From positions 744,001 to 808,000 of the forward strand of contig NZ_JARQXA010000001.1 of NCBI RefSeq assembly GCF_029543155.1: a stretch of DNA of 64,000 nt. Reading direction: 5' to 3'. Positions 16,481 to 25,193 of the stretch are shown one piece after another (the first letter of the stretch is position 1; every line of letters begins with the position of its first letter). The translations under genes and the position numbers were made by a program. The DNA is from Sphingomonas sp. HITSZ_GF. Its GTDB lineage: Bacteria > Pseudomonadota > Alphaproteobacteria > Sphingomonadales > Sphingomonadaceae. The notes under the pieces were generated by a model, which saw only the letters and a list, made by a program, of their open reading frames with translations, did no database searches and was not told the origin of the DNA.

Positions 16481-16561
16481 CGTCATCCCGGCGAAAGCCG
16501 GGATCTCGTGCCAAATGTCGTTCGCTTGCCGCCTGAGATCCCGGCTTTCGCCGGGATGACG
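16481..16561. repeat. Palindromic repeat A, short form with altered core
   Basis: Perfect outer arms CGTCATCCCGGCGAAAGCCG and complement, with the inner core replaced by CCAAATGTCGTTCGCTTGCC. It lies between the two genes of the second ACAD pair and abuts the stop codon of the upstream one. Confidence 0.9.
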
Positions 16562-16562
16562 A

Positions 16563-17720
16563 TCAGGATGGCAAATCCAGGATCCGCTTGGCGATGATGT
16601 TGAGCTGGATCTCGCTGGTGCCGCCTTCGATCGAGTTGGCCTTGGTGCGCAGCCAGGCGCGCGGGGCGGCGCCGTGCGCGCTGGCGTCGCTTTCCCATTC
16701 GAGCGCGTCGCTGCCGCCTGCGGCCATCTGCAGCTCGTGGCGGGTCTTGTTCAGCTCGGTGCCATAGTACTTCATCATCGAGGGCTGGGCAGGGTGCGCC
16801 CGGCCGGCCTTGAGCTCGTCGATGAACTTCTCGGACATCGCCGCGAACGCCTTGGCGCGGACCTGGAACAGCGCGATCTGGGCGCGCAGGATCGGATCCA
16901 CGCCGGCGCGGGCGGCCTCGACCAGCGGGTCCTTGCCGCTGCCGCCGAGGCCGAAGCCCGAGATCATCTCGCGCTCATGGCCGAGCAGGTACTTGGCGAC
17001 ATCCCAGCCCTTGTTGAGCGTGCCGAGCAGGTTCGCCTTGGGCACTTCGACATTGTCGAAGAAGGTCTCACAGAAGGGCGAGTTGCCGCTGATCAGCAGG
17101 ATCGGCTTGGTCGAGACGCCGGGCGAGGCCATGTCGAACAAGAGGAAGCTGATGCCGGCCTGCTTCACGCTCTTGTCGGTACGGACGAGGCAGAAGATCC
17201 AGTCGGCCTTGTCGGCATAGCTGGTCCAGACCTTCTGGCCGTTGACGAGGAAATGGTCGCCCTTGTCCTCCGCCGAGGTCTGGAGGCCGGCGAGGTCGGA
17301 GCCGGCGTTGGGCTCGGAATAGCCCTGGCACCAGCGGATCTCGCCGCGGGCGATCTTCGGCAGATGCTCGCGCTTCTGCTCCTCGGTGCCGTATTTCAGC
17401 AGCGCCGGCCCGAGCATCGAGATGCCGAAGCTGTTGAGCGGGTTGCGCGCCTTGATGCGCTTGAGCTCCTCGCGGAGGATCTTGGTCTCGGCCGGGCTGA
17501 GGCCGCCGCCGCCATATTGTTTCGGCCAGTCCGGCACCGTCCAGCCGCGCGCGCCCATCCGGTCCATCCAGAGCTTCTGATCGGGATGCGCATATTCCGG
17601 GTGACGGCCGCCCCAGGTGGCGTCCTTCTCGGATTTGGGCGGCGTGCGCATCTCGGCCGGGCAGTTTTCCTCCAGCCAGGCGCGGGTTTCGGCGCGGAAT
17701 TGGTCGAGTGCTTCGGTCAT
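16563..17720 (-). CDS. Acyl-CoA dehydrogenase, putative catalytic subunit of a pair
   Basis: The 385-residue ACAD has WCQGYSEPNAGSDLAGLQ (about 130-147), FLVNGQKVWTSY and C-terminal IEGGTSEIQLNIIAKRIL. The usual base position is glycine, while E249 in GHEREM occupies the isovaleryl-dehydrogenase base site, exactly as in the 1698 protein. FAD binding and C2-C3 desaturation are expected, with ETF as acceptor. The gene precedes its short partner on the minus strand and is separated from it only by a repeat. ATG at 17720 is preceded by GGAGAGGA. Confidence 0.9.
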   Translation of the reverse strand: MTEALDQFRAETRAWLEENCPAEMRTPPKSEKDATWGGRHPEYAHPDQKLWMDRMGARGWTVPDWPKQYGGGGLSPAETKILREELKRIKARNPLNSFGISMLGPALLKYGTEEQKREHLPKIARGEIRWCQGYSEPNAGSDLAGLQTSAEDKGDHFLVNGQKVWTSYADKADWIFCLVRTDKSVKQAGISFLLFDMASPGVSTKPILLISGNSPFCETFFDNVEVPKANLLGTLNKGWDVAKYLLGHEREMISGFGLGGSGKDPLVEAARAGVDPILRAQIALFQVRAKAFAAMSEKFIDELKAGRAHPAQPSMMKYYGTELNKTRHELQMAAGGSDALEWESDASAHGAAPRAWLRTKANSIEGGTSEIQLNIIAKRILDLPS

Positions 17721-17732
17721 TTTCCTCTCCAG

Positions 17733-17857
17733 ATCCTCCCCCGGAGGGGGAGGGGGACCGCGAAGCGGTGGAGGGGTAGTCTCCGCGGGCTTTGCCGCTT
17801 GTGGTGAGCTACCCCTCCGTCAGCCTTCGGCTGCCACCTCCCCCTCCGGGGGAGGAT
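17733..17857. repeat. Palindromic repeat B, branched copy
   Basis: Outer arms ATCCTCCCCCGGAGGGGGAG and complement enclose two smaller hairpins (GACCGCGAAGCGGT and CAGCCTTCGGCTG) and an inner CTACCCCTCC stem. It fills the gap upstream of the ACAD gene and downstream of the FadJ-like gene. Confidence 0.85.
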
Positions 17858-17867
17858 TTAAGTTACT

Positions 17868-19895
17868 TCACTTATTGAACTTCTCGCCCTTCTCCGCCTT
17901 CTCGCGGAGCAGCGGGGCGACTTCGAAGCCGTATTTCTCGAGGCCGGCGACGATCTTCGCCAGGCCCTCGGTGTCGGCCCAGAACATCGGGCCGCCGCGA
18001 TACGGGGGCCAGCCATAGCCATAGACCCACACCACATCGATGTCCGACGCGCGCTGGGCCATCTTCTCGGCGAGGATCAGCGCGCCTTCGTTGACCATGG
18101 TGTAGAGCGTGCGGACGACGATCTCCTCCTCGGTGATCTCGTGTGCGGGCACGTTCAGCTTCTCGCGCCACTCGGCGATCAGCTCGGCGACGCGGGGGCT
18201 GTTCGAAGGCTGGCGCTTCTCGTCATAATCGTAGAAGCCGGCGCTCTTCTTCTGGCCCCAGCGGCCCTCGGCGGCGAGCGCGTCGCGGATATTCTCGATC
18301 CGGTTCGGATCGCGGTGCCAGCCGATGTCGACGCCGGCGAGATCGGCCATCTGGAACGGACCCATCGGCATGCCGAAGGCGACATGGACCTTGTCGATCT
18401 GCTCGGGCGTGGCGCCTTCGAGCAGCATCTTGTTGGCCTCGACCTGGCGCGGCATCAGCATGCGATTGCCGATGAAGCCGTAGCAGACGCCGGCGATGAC
18501 GGCGACCTTCTTGATCTTCTTCGAGATCGCCATTGCGGTGGCGAGCACGTCGTCGGCGGTCTTGGCGCCGCGGACGATCTCGAGCAGCTTCATCACGTTG
18601 GCGGGCGAGAAGAAGTGCAGCCCGAGCACGTCCTGCGGGCGGCCCGTCACGGCGGCGATCTCGTCGATGTTCAGATAGCTGGTGTTCGAGGCGAGGATGG
18701 CGCCCGGCTTGGCGATCTTATCCAGCTTGCCGAAGATGTCCTTCTTGACGTCCATATTCTCATAGACGGCCTCGATGATGAGGTCGCACTCGCCAAGCGC
18801 GTCGAAATCGAGCGTCGGGTTGAGCAGGCCCATCGCGCCTTCCACCTGCTCGGCGGTCATGCGGCCCTTGGCGGCGGTCGCCTCGTAATTCTTGCGGATC
18901 ACGCCGGTGCCGCGATCGAGCGCTTCCTGCGCCATCTCGACGATGGTCACCGGCACGCCGGCCGACAGGAAGTTCATCGAGATGCCGCCGCCCATCGTGC
19001 CGGCGCCAATCACGCCGACGCGCTTGATTTCGAGCAGCGCGATGTCCTCGGCCACGCCGTCGATCTTCGCGGCCTTGCGCTCGGCGAAGAAGATGTGGCG
19101 CAGCGCGGCGGACTGGGTGCCCATGATCAGCTTCATGAAGCCCATGCGCTCGGCCTGGACGCCCTCGGCATAGGGCTTGCCGGCGGTCTGCTCGATCAGG
19201 TCGATGATCGTGTTCGGCGCGTCCTGGCCGCGGATGCGCTTGCCATTGGCCTTGCGGAAGGCCTCGAACACCGCGGGATCGACGGAGATCGGGCGCTCGG
19301 AGGAACGCGAGACCGGCTTGCCGATCACTTCGTTCGCAAAGGCGACCGCGTCGGCGACGAGATTGCCCTCGGTCGCGAGACGATCGACCAGGCCGGCGGC
19401 CTTGGCCTGCTCGGCCGGGATCGGATCGCCCTTCACCGCCATTTCGAGCGCGACCTCGACGCCCGCGACGCGCGGCATGCGCTGGGTGCCGCCGGCGCCG
19501 GGCAGGATGCCGAGCTTGACTTCGGGCAGGCCGAACTTCGCCGAGGGCACGGCGATGCGATAGTGCGAGGCGAGCGCGACTTCGCAGCCGCCGCCGAGCG
19601 CGGTGCCGTGGACGGCGGCGATCACCGGCTTGTCGAGTGCCTCAATCGCGTCGACCAGCACGGGAAGCGAGGGTTCCTGCATCGGCTTGCCGAACTCGGT
19701 GATGTCGGCACCCGCGAAGAAGGTCTTGCCGGCGCAGGTGATGACCACCGCCTTGATGCTGTCGTCGCCCTTGGCTTCCTCGATGCCGGCCTGGATGCCC
19801 TGGCGGACCGCTGCGCCGAGCGCGTTCACCGGCGGATTGTCCGAGGTGATGATCAGGACGTCGCCCTGGCGGGTGGTGGTGATGGGGGAGGTCAT
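17868..19895 (-). CDS. FadJ/FadB-like enoyl-CoA hydratase / 3-hydroxyacyl-CoA dehydrogenase
   Basis: The 675-residue bifunctional enzyme has a crotonase domain first (residues 1-190) with both catalytic glutamates, E105 ([10 protein letters not shown]) and E125 (LPEVKLG). The NAD-binding domain follows with [11 protein letters not shown] at 294-304, then [17 protein letters not shown] and the C-terminal dehydrogenase repeats. It hydrates enoyl-CoA and oxidises the 3-hydroxyacyl-CoA, steps two and three of beta-oxidation. GGAGACG sits before the ATG at 19895; an ATG four codons upstream is also possible. It lies upstream of the second ACAD pair on the same strand. No thiolase gene is seen in the window. 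Confidence 0.93.
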   Translation of the reverse strand: MTSPITTTRQGDVLIITSDNPPVNALGAAVRQGIQAGIEEAKGDDSIKAVVITCAGKTFFAGADITEFGKPMQEPSLPVLVDAIEALDKPVIAAVHGTALGGGCEVALASHYRIAVPSAKFGLPEVKLGILPGAGGTQRMPRVAGVEVALEMAVKGDPIPAEQAKAAGLVDRLATEGNLVADAVAFANEVIGKPVSRSSERPISVDPAVFEAFRKANGKRIRGQDAPNTIIDLIEQTAGKPYAEGVQAERMGFMKLIMGTQSAALRHIFFAERKAAKIDGVAEDIALLEIKRVGVIGAGTMGGGISMNFLSAGVPVTIVEMAQEALDRGTGVIRKNYEATAAKGRMTAEQVEGAMGLLNPTLDFDALGECDLIIEAVYENMDVKKDIFGKLDKIAKPGAILASNTSYLNIDEIAAVTGRPQDVLGLHFFSPANVMKLLEIVRGAKTADDVLATAMAISKKIKKVAVIAGVCYGFIGNRMLMPRQVEANKMLLEGATPEQIDKVHVAFGMPMGPFQMADLAGVDIGWHRDPNRIENIRDALAAEGRWGQKKSAGFYDYDEKRQPSNSPRVAELIAEWREKLNVPAHEITEEEIVVRTLYTMVNEGALILAEKMAQRASDIDVVWVYGYGWPPYRGGPMFWADTEGLAKIVAGLEKYGFEVAPLLREKAEKGEKFNK

Positions 19896-19919
19896 TTTCG
19901 TCTCCATTTGAACAACAAC

Positions 19920-20030
19920 CGTCATCCCCGCGAAAGCGGGGACCCATCTCGTGCGATAGCCACACAATACGACAGCTGTCGTGCGCGGGCCCCGTTCAGG
20001 AGATGGGCCCCCGCTTTCGCGGGGGTGACG
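19920..20030. repeat. Palindromic repeat A, long form
   Basis: A 111-base copy whose outer arms are CGTCATCCCCGCGAAAGCGG and CCGCTTTCGCGGGGGTGACG, then CCCATCTC / GAGATGGG. The central spacer has a small ACGACAGCTGTCGT palindrome. It lies between the esterase and FadJ-like genes. Confidence 0.88.
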
Positions 20031-20055
20031 AAGAAGGGGTGGGCGGCGGCGGGCA

Positions 20056-21279
20056 TCAGTCCGCCAGTGCCGAATAGATCAGCGTCTTCAGCTCGCGCCG
20101 GATCGGGTAGAGCATCGACGGGGAAAGCTGCGTCATGAAGACCATCGAGAGCTGCTCAACGGGATCGATGAAGAACGAGGTCGAGAACATCCCGCCCCAA
20201 TAATATTCGCCCGGCGAGCCCGGGATCATCGCCTTGACCGGATCCATGGTGATCGCGAAGCCCAGGCCGAAGCCGGCGCCGGCATTGGTGGTCTCGCTGA
20301 ACAGCGACTGCGACATGGCGTGCAGGTCCGAGCCGCCGGGCAGGTGGTTGACCGTCATCAGGTCGACGGTCTTGCGGCTGACCAGGCGGGTGCCGCCCAG
20401 CTCGCCCTTGTTCAGGAAGAAGGTGCAGAGGCGGTGATAGTCGAGCGCGGTCGAGACCAGGCCGCCGCCGCCCGAGACGAGGCGCGGCTCGCGCGACCAG
20501 GCGCTTTCGGCGCCGCGATCGTACATCACCCGGCCCTTGCCCTGAACCATCGCCCAGCAATCGGCGAGGCGATCGGTCTTGTCGGCGGGGACGGTGAAGC
20601 CAGTATCGTGCATGCCGAGAGGCGCGAAGATGCGCTGCTCGAAAAAGGCGCCGAGCTTCATACCCGAGACGCGCTCGACCACCGCGCCGAGCACATCGGT
20701 CGAGACCGAGTAGTTCCATTCGGTGCCTGGCGAGAATTCGAGCGGGATCTCGCCCAGCGCGGCGATGAAGCCGTCGAGATCGAGATTGCCGTGCCAATCC
20801 TCGATCTTGCCCGCGCGATAGGCGGCATCGACATTGGTGCGGTTCTGGAAGCTGTAGGTGAAGCCCGAAGTGTGGCGGAGCAGATCGATCATCCGCATCG
20901 GCTCGGCGAGCGGCGTGGTCTGATAGGGGACGCCACCGCCGCCCGCCTTGAACACGCCGAGATTCTTGAGCTCGGGCAGGACGTGGTGGACGGGGGTGTC
21001 GAGCCCGACCAGGCCTTCCTCAAGCAGCATCATGAAGGCGAGGCTGGTGACCGGCTTGGTCATCGAGGCGATGCGGAAGATCGTCGTCTCGTCGACCGGC
21101 GCGCCGCCTTCGCGCGCGGCGCCCTGGCTCGAGAAATGCACGATCTCGCCGTTCCGCGCGATCAGCAGCTGGACATGGGGCAGCTTGCCCGAGTCAAGAT
21201 AGCGGGTCTTCAGATAGGGATCGATCCGCGCCAGCCGGGCCGCATCGAAACCATGGTTTTCGGGCTTGGCAAGTTTCAT
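20056..21279 (-). CDS. Serine hydrolase, class C beta-lactamase fold (EstB-like esterase)
   Basis: The 407-residue protein has the SxxK motif S72-M-T-K75 in [10 protein letters not shown], a YSV motif ([12 protein letters not shown]) and a C-terminal [11 protein letters not shown] region. Family VIII esterases with this pattern cleave esters or lactones rather than beta-lactams. No signal peptide is visible, so it is probably cytoplasmic. It is divergent from the acyl-CoA ligase at 21452 over 172 bases and could open an ester or lactone of the pathway substrate. True beta-lactamase activity is unlikely but not excluded by sequence. Confidence 0.87.
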   Translation of the reverse strand: MKLAKPENHGFDAARLARIDPYLKTRYLDSGKLPHVQLLIARNGEIVHFSSQGAAREGGAPVDETTIFRIASMTKPVTSLAFMMLLEEGLVGLDTPVHHVLPELKNLGVFKAGGGGVPYQTTPLAEPMRMIDLLRHTSGFTYSFQNRTNVDAAYRAGKIEDWHGNLDLDGFIAALGEIPLEFSPGTEWNYSVSTDVLGAVVERVSGMKLGAFFEQRIFAPLGMHDTGFTVPADKTDRLADCWAMVQGKGRVMYDRGAESAWSREPRLVSGGGGLVSTALDYHRLCTFFLNKGELGGTRLVSRKTVDLMTVNHLPGGSDLHAMSQSLFSETTNAGAGFGLGFAITMDPVKAMIPGSPGEYYWGGMFSTSFFIDPVEQLSMVFMTQLSPSMLYPIRRELKTLIYSALAD

Positions 21280-21348
21280 GCGGCTGGCATACCTCTCATT
21301 CGAAACCGGTGACTCGCATCTTCTTACGGACGCGGTTCCCCTATTGCC

Positions 21349-21377
21349 TTGAGCGCGCGATGAATCAACACTAACGT
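21349..21377 (+). promoter_or_regulatory. Weak promoter candidate for the acyl-CoA ligase
   Basis: TTGAGC at 21349-21354 and TAACGT at 21372-21377 are 17 bases apart, 75 bases before the start codon. Thirteen bases downstream is the inverted repeat GGCAT-CCG-ATGCC (21390-21402), a possible operator. The -10 box is poor. Confidence 0.3.
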
Positions 21378-21451
21378 TGTTTACGGTACGGCATCCGATG
21401 CCAAACCCAACATTCTAGAAACATGACGCACATCATCTGGAGAGAATCGCC

Positions 21452-23197
21452 TTGGCCCCCGAACCGATCGTGCCGCTGGACCCCAATTGGCCCGCGATGC
21501 CGCTGGAGCAAGTCAAGGCGTTGCTGACTGCCCCGGGGCAGCGTTTCGAGATGGACGAGATCGACATTCGCGGGGTGCCGACGCGGGTATGGAAGAACGC
21601 GCCGCCGACGCTGGGCGTGCTCCAGCAGCTCTCGCGCCTCTATGGCGACCGCGTCTTCACCATCTACGAGGACGAGCGCGTCACCTATGAGGCGAACTAC
21701 CGCGCGGTGTGCCACCTGGCGCAGCGGCTGAGCGAGATGGGCGTTGCGAAGGGCGACCGCGTTGCGCTGGCGATGCGCAATCTGCCCGAATGGCCGACGA
21801 TCTTCTTCGCGGCGACCAGCCTGGGCGCGATCATCGTGCCGCTCAACGCCTGGTGGACCGGCGGCGAGCTCGAATATGGCCTGAAGGATTCGGGCGCGAA
21901 GGTGCTGTTCGTCGATGCCGAGCGCCATGCGCGGCTCAAGGACTGCTACGACCATCTGCCCGACCTGGAGCGGGTGGTGGTGAGCCGTTGCAGCGAGGAG
22001 CTGGGCGGGACGGTGAGCCGGCTCGAGGTGCTGATCGGCACGCGGCACGACTGGGCGAGCCTGCCCGACATCCCATTCCCGCAGGTGGCGGTGACGCCCG
22101 AGGACGATGCGACGATCTTCTACACCAGCGGCACCACCGGCAACCCCAAGGGGGCGCTGGGCACGCACCGCAACATCTGCACCAACATCCTGTCGAGCGG
22201 CTATAGTGCTGCCCGCGCGATGCTGCGCCGGGGCGAGATGCCGCCGGCGGTGATCCCGCACAAGGTGGGCCTGCTGGTCATTCCGCTGTTCCACGTCACG
22301 GCGTGCAGCGCGGCGCTGATGGGCGGCATCGCCACCGGCCAGACGATCGTGTTCATGCGTCGCTGGGACGCCGAAAAGGCGATGGGGGTGATCCAGGACG
22401 AGAAGGTGACCTTCACCGGCGGCGTGCCGACGATCGCCTGGCAGCTGCTCGAGCATCCGGCGCGCGACCAGTACGACCTCTCCAGCCTCGAGGCGATCTC
22501 CTATGGCGGCGCGCCCTCGGCGCCCGAACTGGTCAAGCGCATCTACGAGGAGTTCGGTGCGCTGCCCGGCAATGGCTGGGGCATGACCGAGACGATGGCG
22601 ACGGTGACGCAGCATAGCGGCGAGGACTATCTGAGCCGCCCGACCAGCGCGGGGCAGCCGGTAGCGACCGCAGACCTCAAGATCATGAGCGTGGAGGGCG
22701 ACCGCGAGCTTCCGATCGGGGAAGTGGGCGAGCTGTGGGCCAAGGGGCCGATGATCGTGAAGGGCTATTGGAACAAGCCCGAGGCGACGGCGGAGACCTT
22801 CGTCGACGGCTGGGTGCGCACCGGCGACCTGGCCAAGCTCGACGAGGACGGTTTCCTCTACATCGTCGACCGCGCCAAGGACATCATCATCCGTGGCGGC
22901 GAGAACATCTATTCGAGCGAGGTGGAGGATGTTCTCTACGCCTTCCCGGGCGTGATGGACGCCGCGCTGATCGGCGTGCCGCACAAGACGCTGGGCGAGG
23001 AGCCGGTGGCGGTGGTCCATATGGCCACGGGCGCGAGCGCGACGCAGGAAGACCTGCAGGCCTTTGTCCGCGAGCGCCTCGCGGCGTTCAAGGTGCCGGT
23101 GCAGATCCGCTTCGTCGGCGACACCCTGCCGCGGAACGCCAATGGCAAGATCCTGAAGAAGGATCTTCGCGAGCTGTTCGTGGGGGAGGCGGCGTAA
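21452..23197 (+). CDS. Acyl-CoA synthetase, class I adenylate-forming enzyme
   Basis: The 581-residue ligase has the AMP-binding motif YTSGTTGNPKG (224-234), GWGMTETMATVTQ, WVRTGDLAKLDEDGF, the hinge DIIIRGGENIYSSEVE and the catalytic lysine in PRNANGKILKKDL. It converts a carboxylate with ATP and CoA to acyl-CoA, the entry step for the surrounding dehydrogenases. TTG at 21452 is the start: GGAGAG lies seven bases before it and the only nearby upstream ATG is out of frame. A second ligase begins at the left edge of the window, so two substrates or two steps may be activated. Confidence 0.92.
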   Translation: MAPEPIVPLDPNWPAMPLEQVKALLTAPGQRFEMDEIDIRGVPTRVWKNAPPTLGVLQQLSRLYGDRVFTIYEDERVTYEANYRAVCHLAQRLSEMGVAKGDRVALAMRNLPEWPTIFFAATSLGAIIVPLNAWWTGGELEYGLKDSGAKVLFVDAERHARLKDCYDHLPDLERVVVSRCSEELGGTVSRLEVLIGTRHDWASLPDIPFPQVAVTPEDDATIFYTSGTTGNPKGALGTHRNICTNILSSGYSAARAMLRRGEMPPAVIPHKVGLLVIPLFHVTACSAALMGGIATGQTIVFMRRWDAEKAMGVIQDEKVTFTGGVPTIAWQLLEHPARDQYDLSSLEAISYGGAPSAPELVKRIYEEFGALPGNGWGMTETMATVTQHSGEDYLSRPTSAGQPVATADLKIMSVEGDRELPIGEVGELWAKGPMIVKGYWNKPEATAETFVDGWVRTGDLAKLDEDGFLYIVDRAKDIIIRGGENIYSSEVEDVLYAFPGVMDAALIGVPHKTLGEEPVAVVHMATGASATQEDLQAFVRERLAAFKVPVQIRFVGDTLPRNANGKILKKDLRELFVGEAA

Positions 23198-23206
23198 CTC
23201 CCCTTT

Positions 23207-23313
23207 CGTCATCCCCGCGAAAGCGGGGACCCATCTCCCTCGCGCGCAGCAATCACAGCCGTTGTGCGATGGGATAGCCTACGAGATGGGCCCCGGCTTT
23301 CGCCGGGGTGACG
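23207..23313. repeat. Palindromic repeat A, long form
   Basis: It has the same outer arms as the 19920 copy (CGTCATCCCCGCGAAAGCGG at left; GGCTTTCGCCGGGGTGACG at right) with CCCATCTC/GAGATGGG inside. It is 26 bases from the 3' end of the GIY-YIG gene. Confidence 0.88.
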
Positions 23314-23339
23314 GATTGGCTCGCGGGTAACGGCGCGCA

Positions 23340-23627
23340 TCAGCAATTCAGGTCAAAGAACAGATCGCGCCAGTCGGGATTGCTCTCCTCGATCAGCGCG
23401 ATCTTCCACGCCCTGCGCCATTTCGTGATCCGCTTCTCGCGGAGGATCGCGTTGTCGATCTCGTCGTGGAATTCGACATAGACCAGTCGGTAGATGCCGT
23501 ACCTAGCGGCGAACTTGCTGCCAGCTCCTTCGCGGTGGTCGAGCGCCCGGCGGGACATTTCGGCAGTGACGCCGGTGTAGAGCGCGCCGTTCTTTCGGTT
23601 GGCGATGATGTAGGTGTAGCCTGCCAT
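23340..23627 (-). CDS. Small GIY-YIG domain protein (UPF0213-like putative endonuclease)
   Basis: The 95-residue protein starts MAGYTYIIANRKNGALYTGV, with YII and YTG standing for the GIY and YIG motifs. It then has the helix arginines RRALDHREG and the metal-ligand glutamate in NAILREKRITKW. That is a bare nuclease domain with no DNA-binding partner. The frame stays open upstream, but the extra residues (PPRKRGPIF) are translated repeat sequence, so ATG 23627 was chosen. Repeat A flanks it on both sides. Nuclease activity in this subgroup is predicted, not established. Confidence 0.85.
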   Translation of the reverse strand: MAGYTYIIANRKNGALYTGVTAEMSRRALDHREGAGSKFAARYGIYRLVYVEFHDEIDNAILREKRITKWRRAWKIALIEESNPDWRDLFFDLNC

Positions 23628-23646
23628 ATCGCCGTTCTGCCTCTGG

Positions 23647-25137
23647 TCAGTCCGGAAGATGGGCCCCCGCTTTCGCGGGGGTGACGACCGAGGTGACAGC
23701 GTTGCGCCAGCCGAGGAGGCGGGCCTTGCGTGCGCCATCCTCCAGCTTCGGTTCGAACGTCAGCCCTGCGCCGCGCATCGCTGCGGCGTCCTCGAGGCCG
23801 CGGAACATCCCGCAGCCGATGCCTGCCAGCATTGCGGCGCCGAGCGCGGTGGTCTCGGCGAAGTCGGGGCGGTCGACCGGGATGGCGAGGATGTCGGCCA
23901 GGTCCTGGGCGATCCAGTCGTTGGTGACCATGCCGCCATCGACCCGCAGGCGCGACCAGTCGGCGCCGTCGGCGGCGAAGGCGGTCTTAAGGTCGTGGCT
24001 CTGGTGCGCCATCGCTTCGAGCGCGGCGCGGACGATATGGGCGCGGGTGGCCGAGAAGCTGAGCCCGGAGATCGACGCGCGCGCCTCGGGCTGCCACCAG
24101 GGTGCGCCGAGGCCGGACAGGGCGGGGACGAGATAGACGCCGCCATTGTCCTCCACCGAACGGGCCAGCGCCTCGGTTTCCTGCGCCGTGCCGATCAGCT
24201 GCACCGAATCGCGCAGCCACTGGACGAGGCTGCCGGCGACGAACACCGATCCCTCGATCGCGTAGGTGCGCCGCCCGCCGAGCTGCCAGAGCACGGTGGC
24301 GAGCAGGCGGTTCTTCGAGCTGGGCGGGGCGGTGCCGGCGTTGGTGAGGACGAAGGCGCCGGTGCCATAGGTCGCCTTGGTGTCGCCGCGCTCGAGACAG
24401 GCCTGGCCGATCGTCGCGGCCTGCTGGTCGCCCGCCAGGCCGCAGATCGCAATCTCGCCGCCAAAGACCTTGGTCGTGCCGAACTTGCCCGCGCAGTCGA
24501 CGATCTCGGGCAGCGCGTCACGCGGGGCGGAGAACATCTCGAGCAGCCCGTCGCTCCACCCGCCCGAGCCCAGGCCCATCAGCAGGGTGCGCGAAGCGTT
24601 GGTGGCATCGGTGATGTGGAGGCCGCCGGTGAGCTTCCACACCAGCCAGCTCTCGATAGTACCGATCGCCAGCCGATCGCCGACGCCCTTCAACTGCGGC
24701 CAGTGCTGCATCGCCCAGGCGATCTTGGTGCCGGAGAAATAGGGATCGAGCAGCAACCCGGTGCGCGCCTGGACACCGGGCTCCTCGCCGGCATCGCGCC
24801 AGGCGCGGCACATCGCGGCCGAGCGGCGATCCTGCCAGACGATCGCGGGGGCGAGCGGCTCGCCGGTCGACTTGTCCCAGAAGACGATCGTCTCGCGCTG
24901 GTTGGTGATGCCGATCGCGGCGACGTGCTCGGGGCCGCCCGCCTCTCGCACCATCGCCGAGGCGCATTCGAGCGTGCGCTTCCAGATCTCGTTCGCATCA
25001 TGCTCGACCAGGCCGGGGCCGGGATAATGCTGGGTCAGCTCGGCGCTGTGGCTCGCCAGGCACTTGCCCGACGGCGCGAACAGCATCGCGCGGGTGGAAG
25101 TGGTGCCCTCGTCGAGGACCAGGATGTTCTCGCCCAT
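23647..25137 (-). CDS. glpK: Glycerol kinase
   Basis: The 496-residue FGGY kinase phosphorylates glycerol to glycerol 3-phosphate. Seen are LVLDEGTTSTRAMLF at the N-terminus, GITNQRETIVFWDK, YGTGAFVLTNAG, and the nucleotide-domain DGGMVTNDWIAQ and ALGAAMLAGIG. The family normally ends shortly after the GWRNAV-type helix. Here the frame continues through [14 protein letters not shown], which is encoded by a half copy of repeat A, before stopping at 23647. No facilitator (glpF) or glpD is adjacent. There is no good ribosome binding site before the ATG, which is preceded by pyrimidines. Confidence 0.93.
   Translation of the reverse strand: MGENILVLDEGTTSTRAMLFAPSGKCLASHSAELTQHYPGPGLVEHDANEIWKRTLECASAMVREAGGPEHVAAIGITNQRETIVFWDKSTGEPLAPAIVWQDRRSAAMCRAWRDAGEEPGVQARTGLLLDPYFSGTKIAWAMQHWPQLKGVGDRLAIGTIESWLVWKLTGGLHITDATNASRTLLMGLGSGGWSDGLLEMFSAPRDALPEIVDCAGKFGTTKVFGGEIAICGLAGDQQAATIGQACLERGDTKATYGTGAFVLTNAGTAPPSSKNRLLATVLWQLGGRRTYAIEGSVFVAGSLVQWLRDSVQLIGTAQETEALARSVEDNGGVYLVPALSGLGAPWWQPEARASISGLSFSATRAHIVRAALEAMAHQSHDLKTAFAADGADWSRLRVDGGMVTNDWIAQDLADILAIPVDRPDFAETTALGAAMLAGIGCGMFRGLEDAAAMRGAGLTFEPKLEDGARKARLLGWRNAVTSVVTPAKAGAHLPD
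23658..23686. repeat. Half copy of repeat A inside the 3' end of glpK
   Basis: GATGGGCCCCCGCTTTCGCG plus GGGGTGACG matches the right half of the long-form copies at 19920 and 23207 in the same orientation. No left half is present. It encodes the last residues of GlpK. Confidence 0.85.
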
Positions 25138-25193
25138 GGCGGGAGGCTAGCGTTTGGCAGGAAATGCGCAACGTAGCGTGCTAGGCGATCTGC

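Noticed and set aside
1529..16561. Repeat A copies as a CRISPR array
   Set aside because: Copies are kilobases apart with genes between them, are palindromic and vary in core. There is no regular spacer pattern and no cas gene.
18141..20138. A 665-codon plus-strand frame opposite the FadJ-like gene
   Set aside because: Antisense shadow: the FadJ frame has every catalytic motif, while this one is His/Asp/Arg-rich without pattern.
20056..21279. A true class C beta-lactamase (resistance gene)
   Set aside because: There is no visible signal peptide, and the neighbourhood is acyl-CoA catabolism. The pattern suits family VIII esterases.
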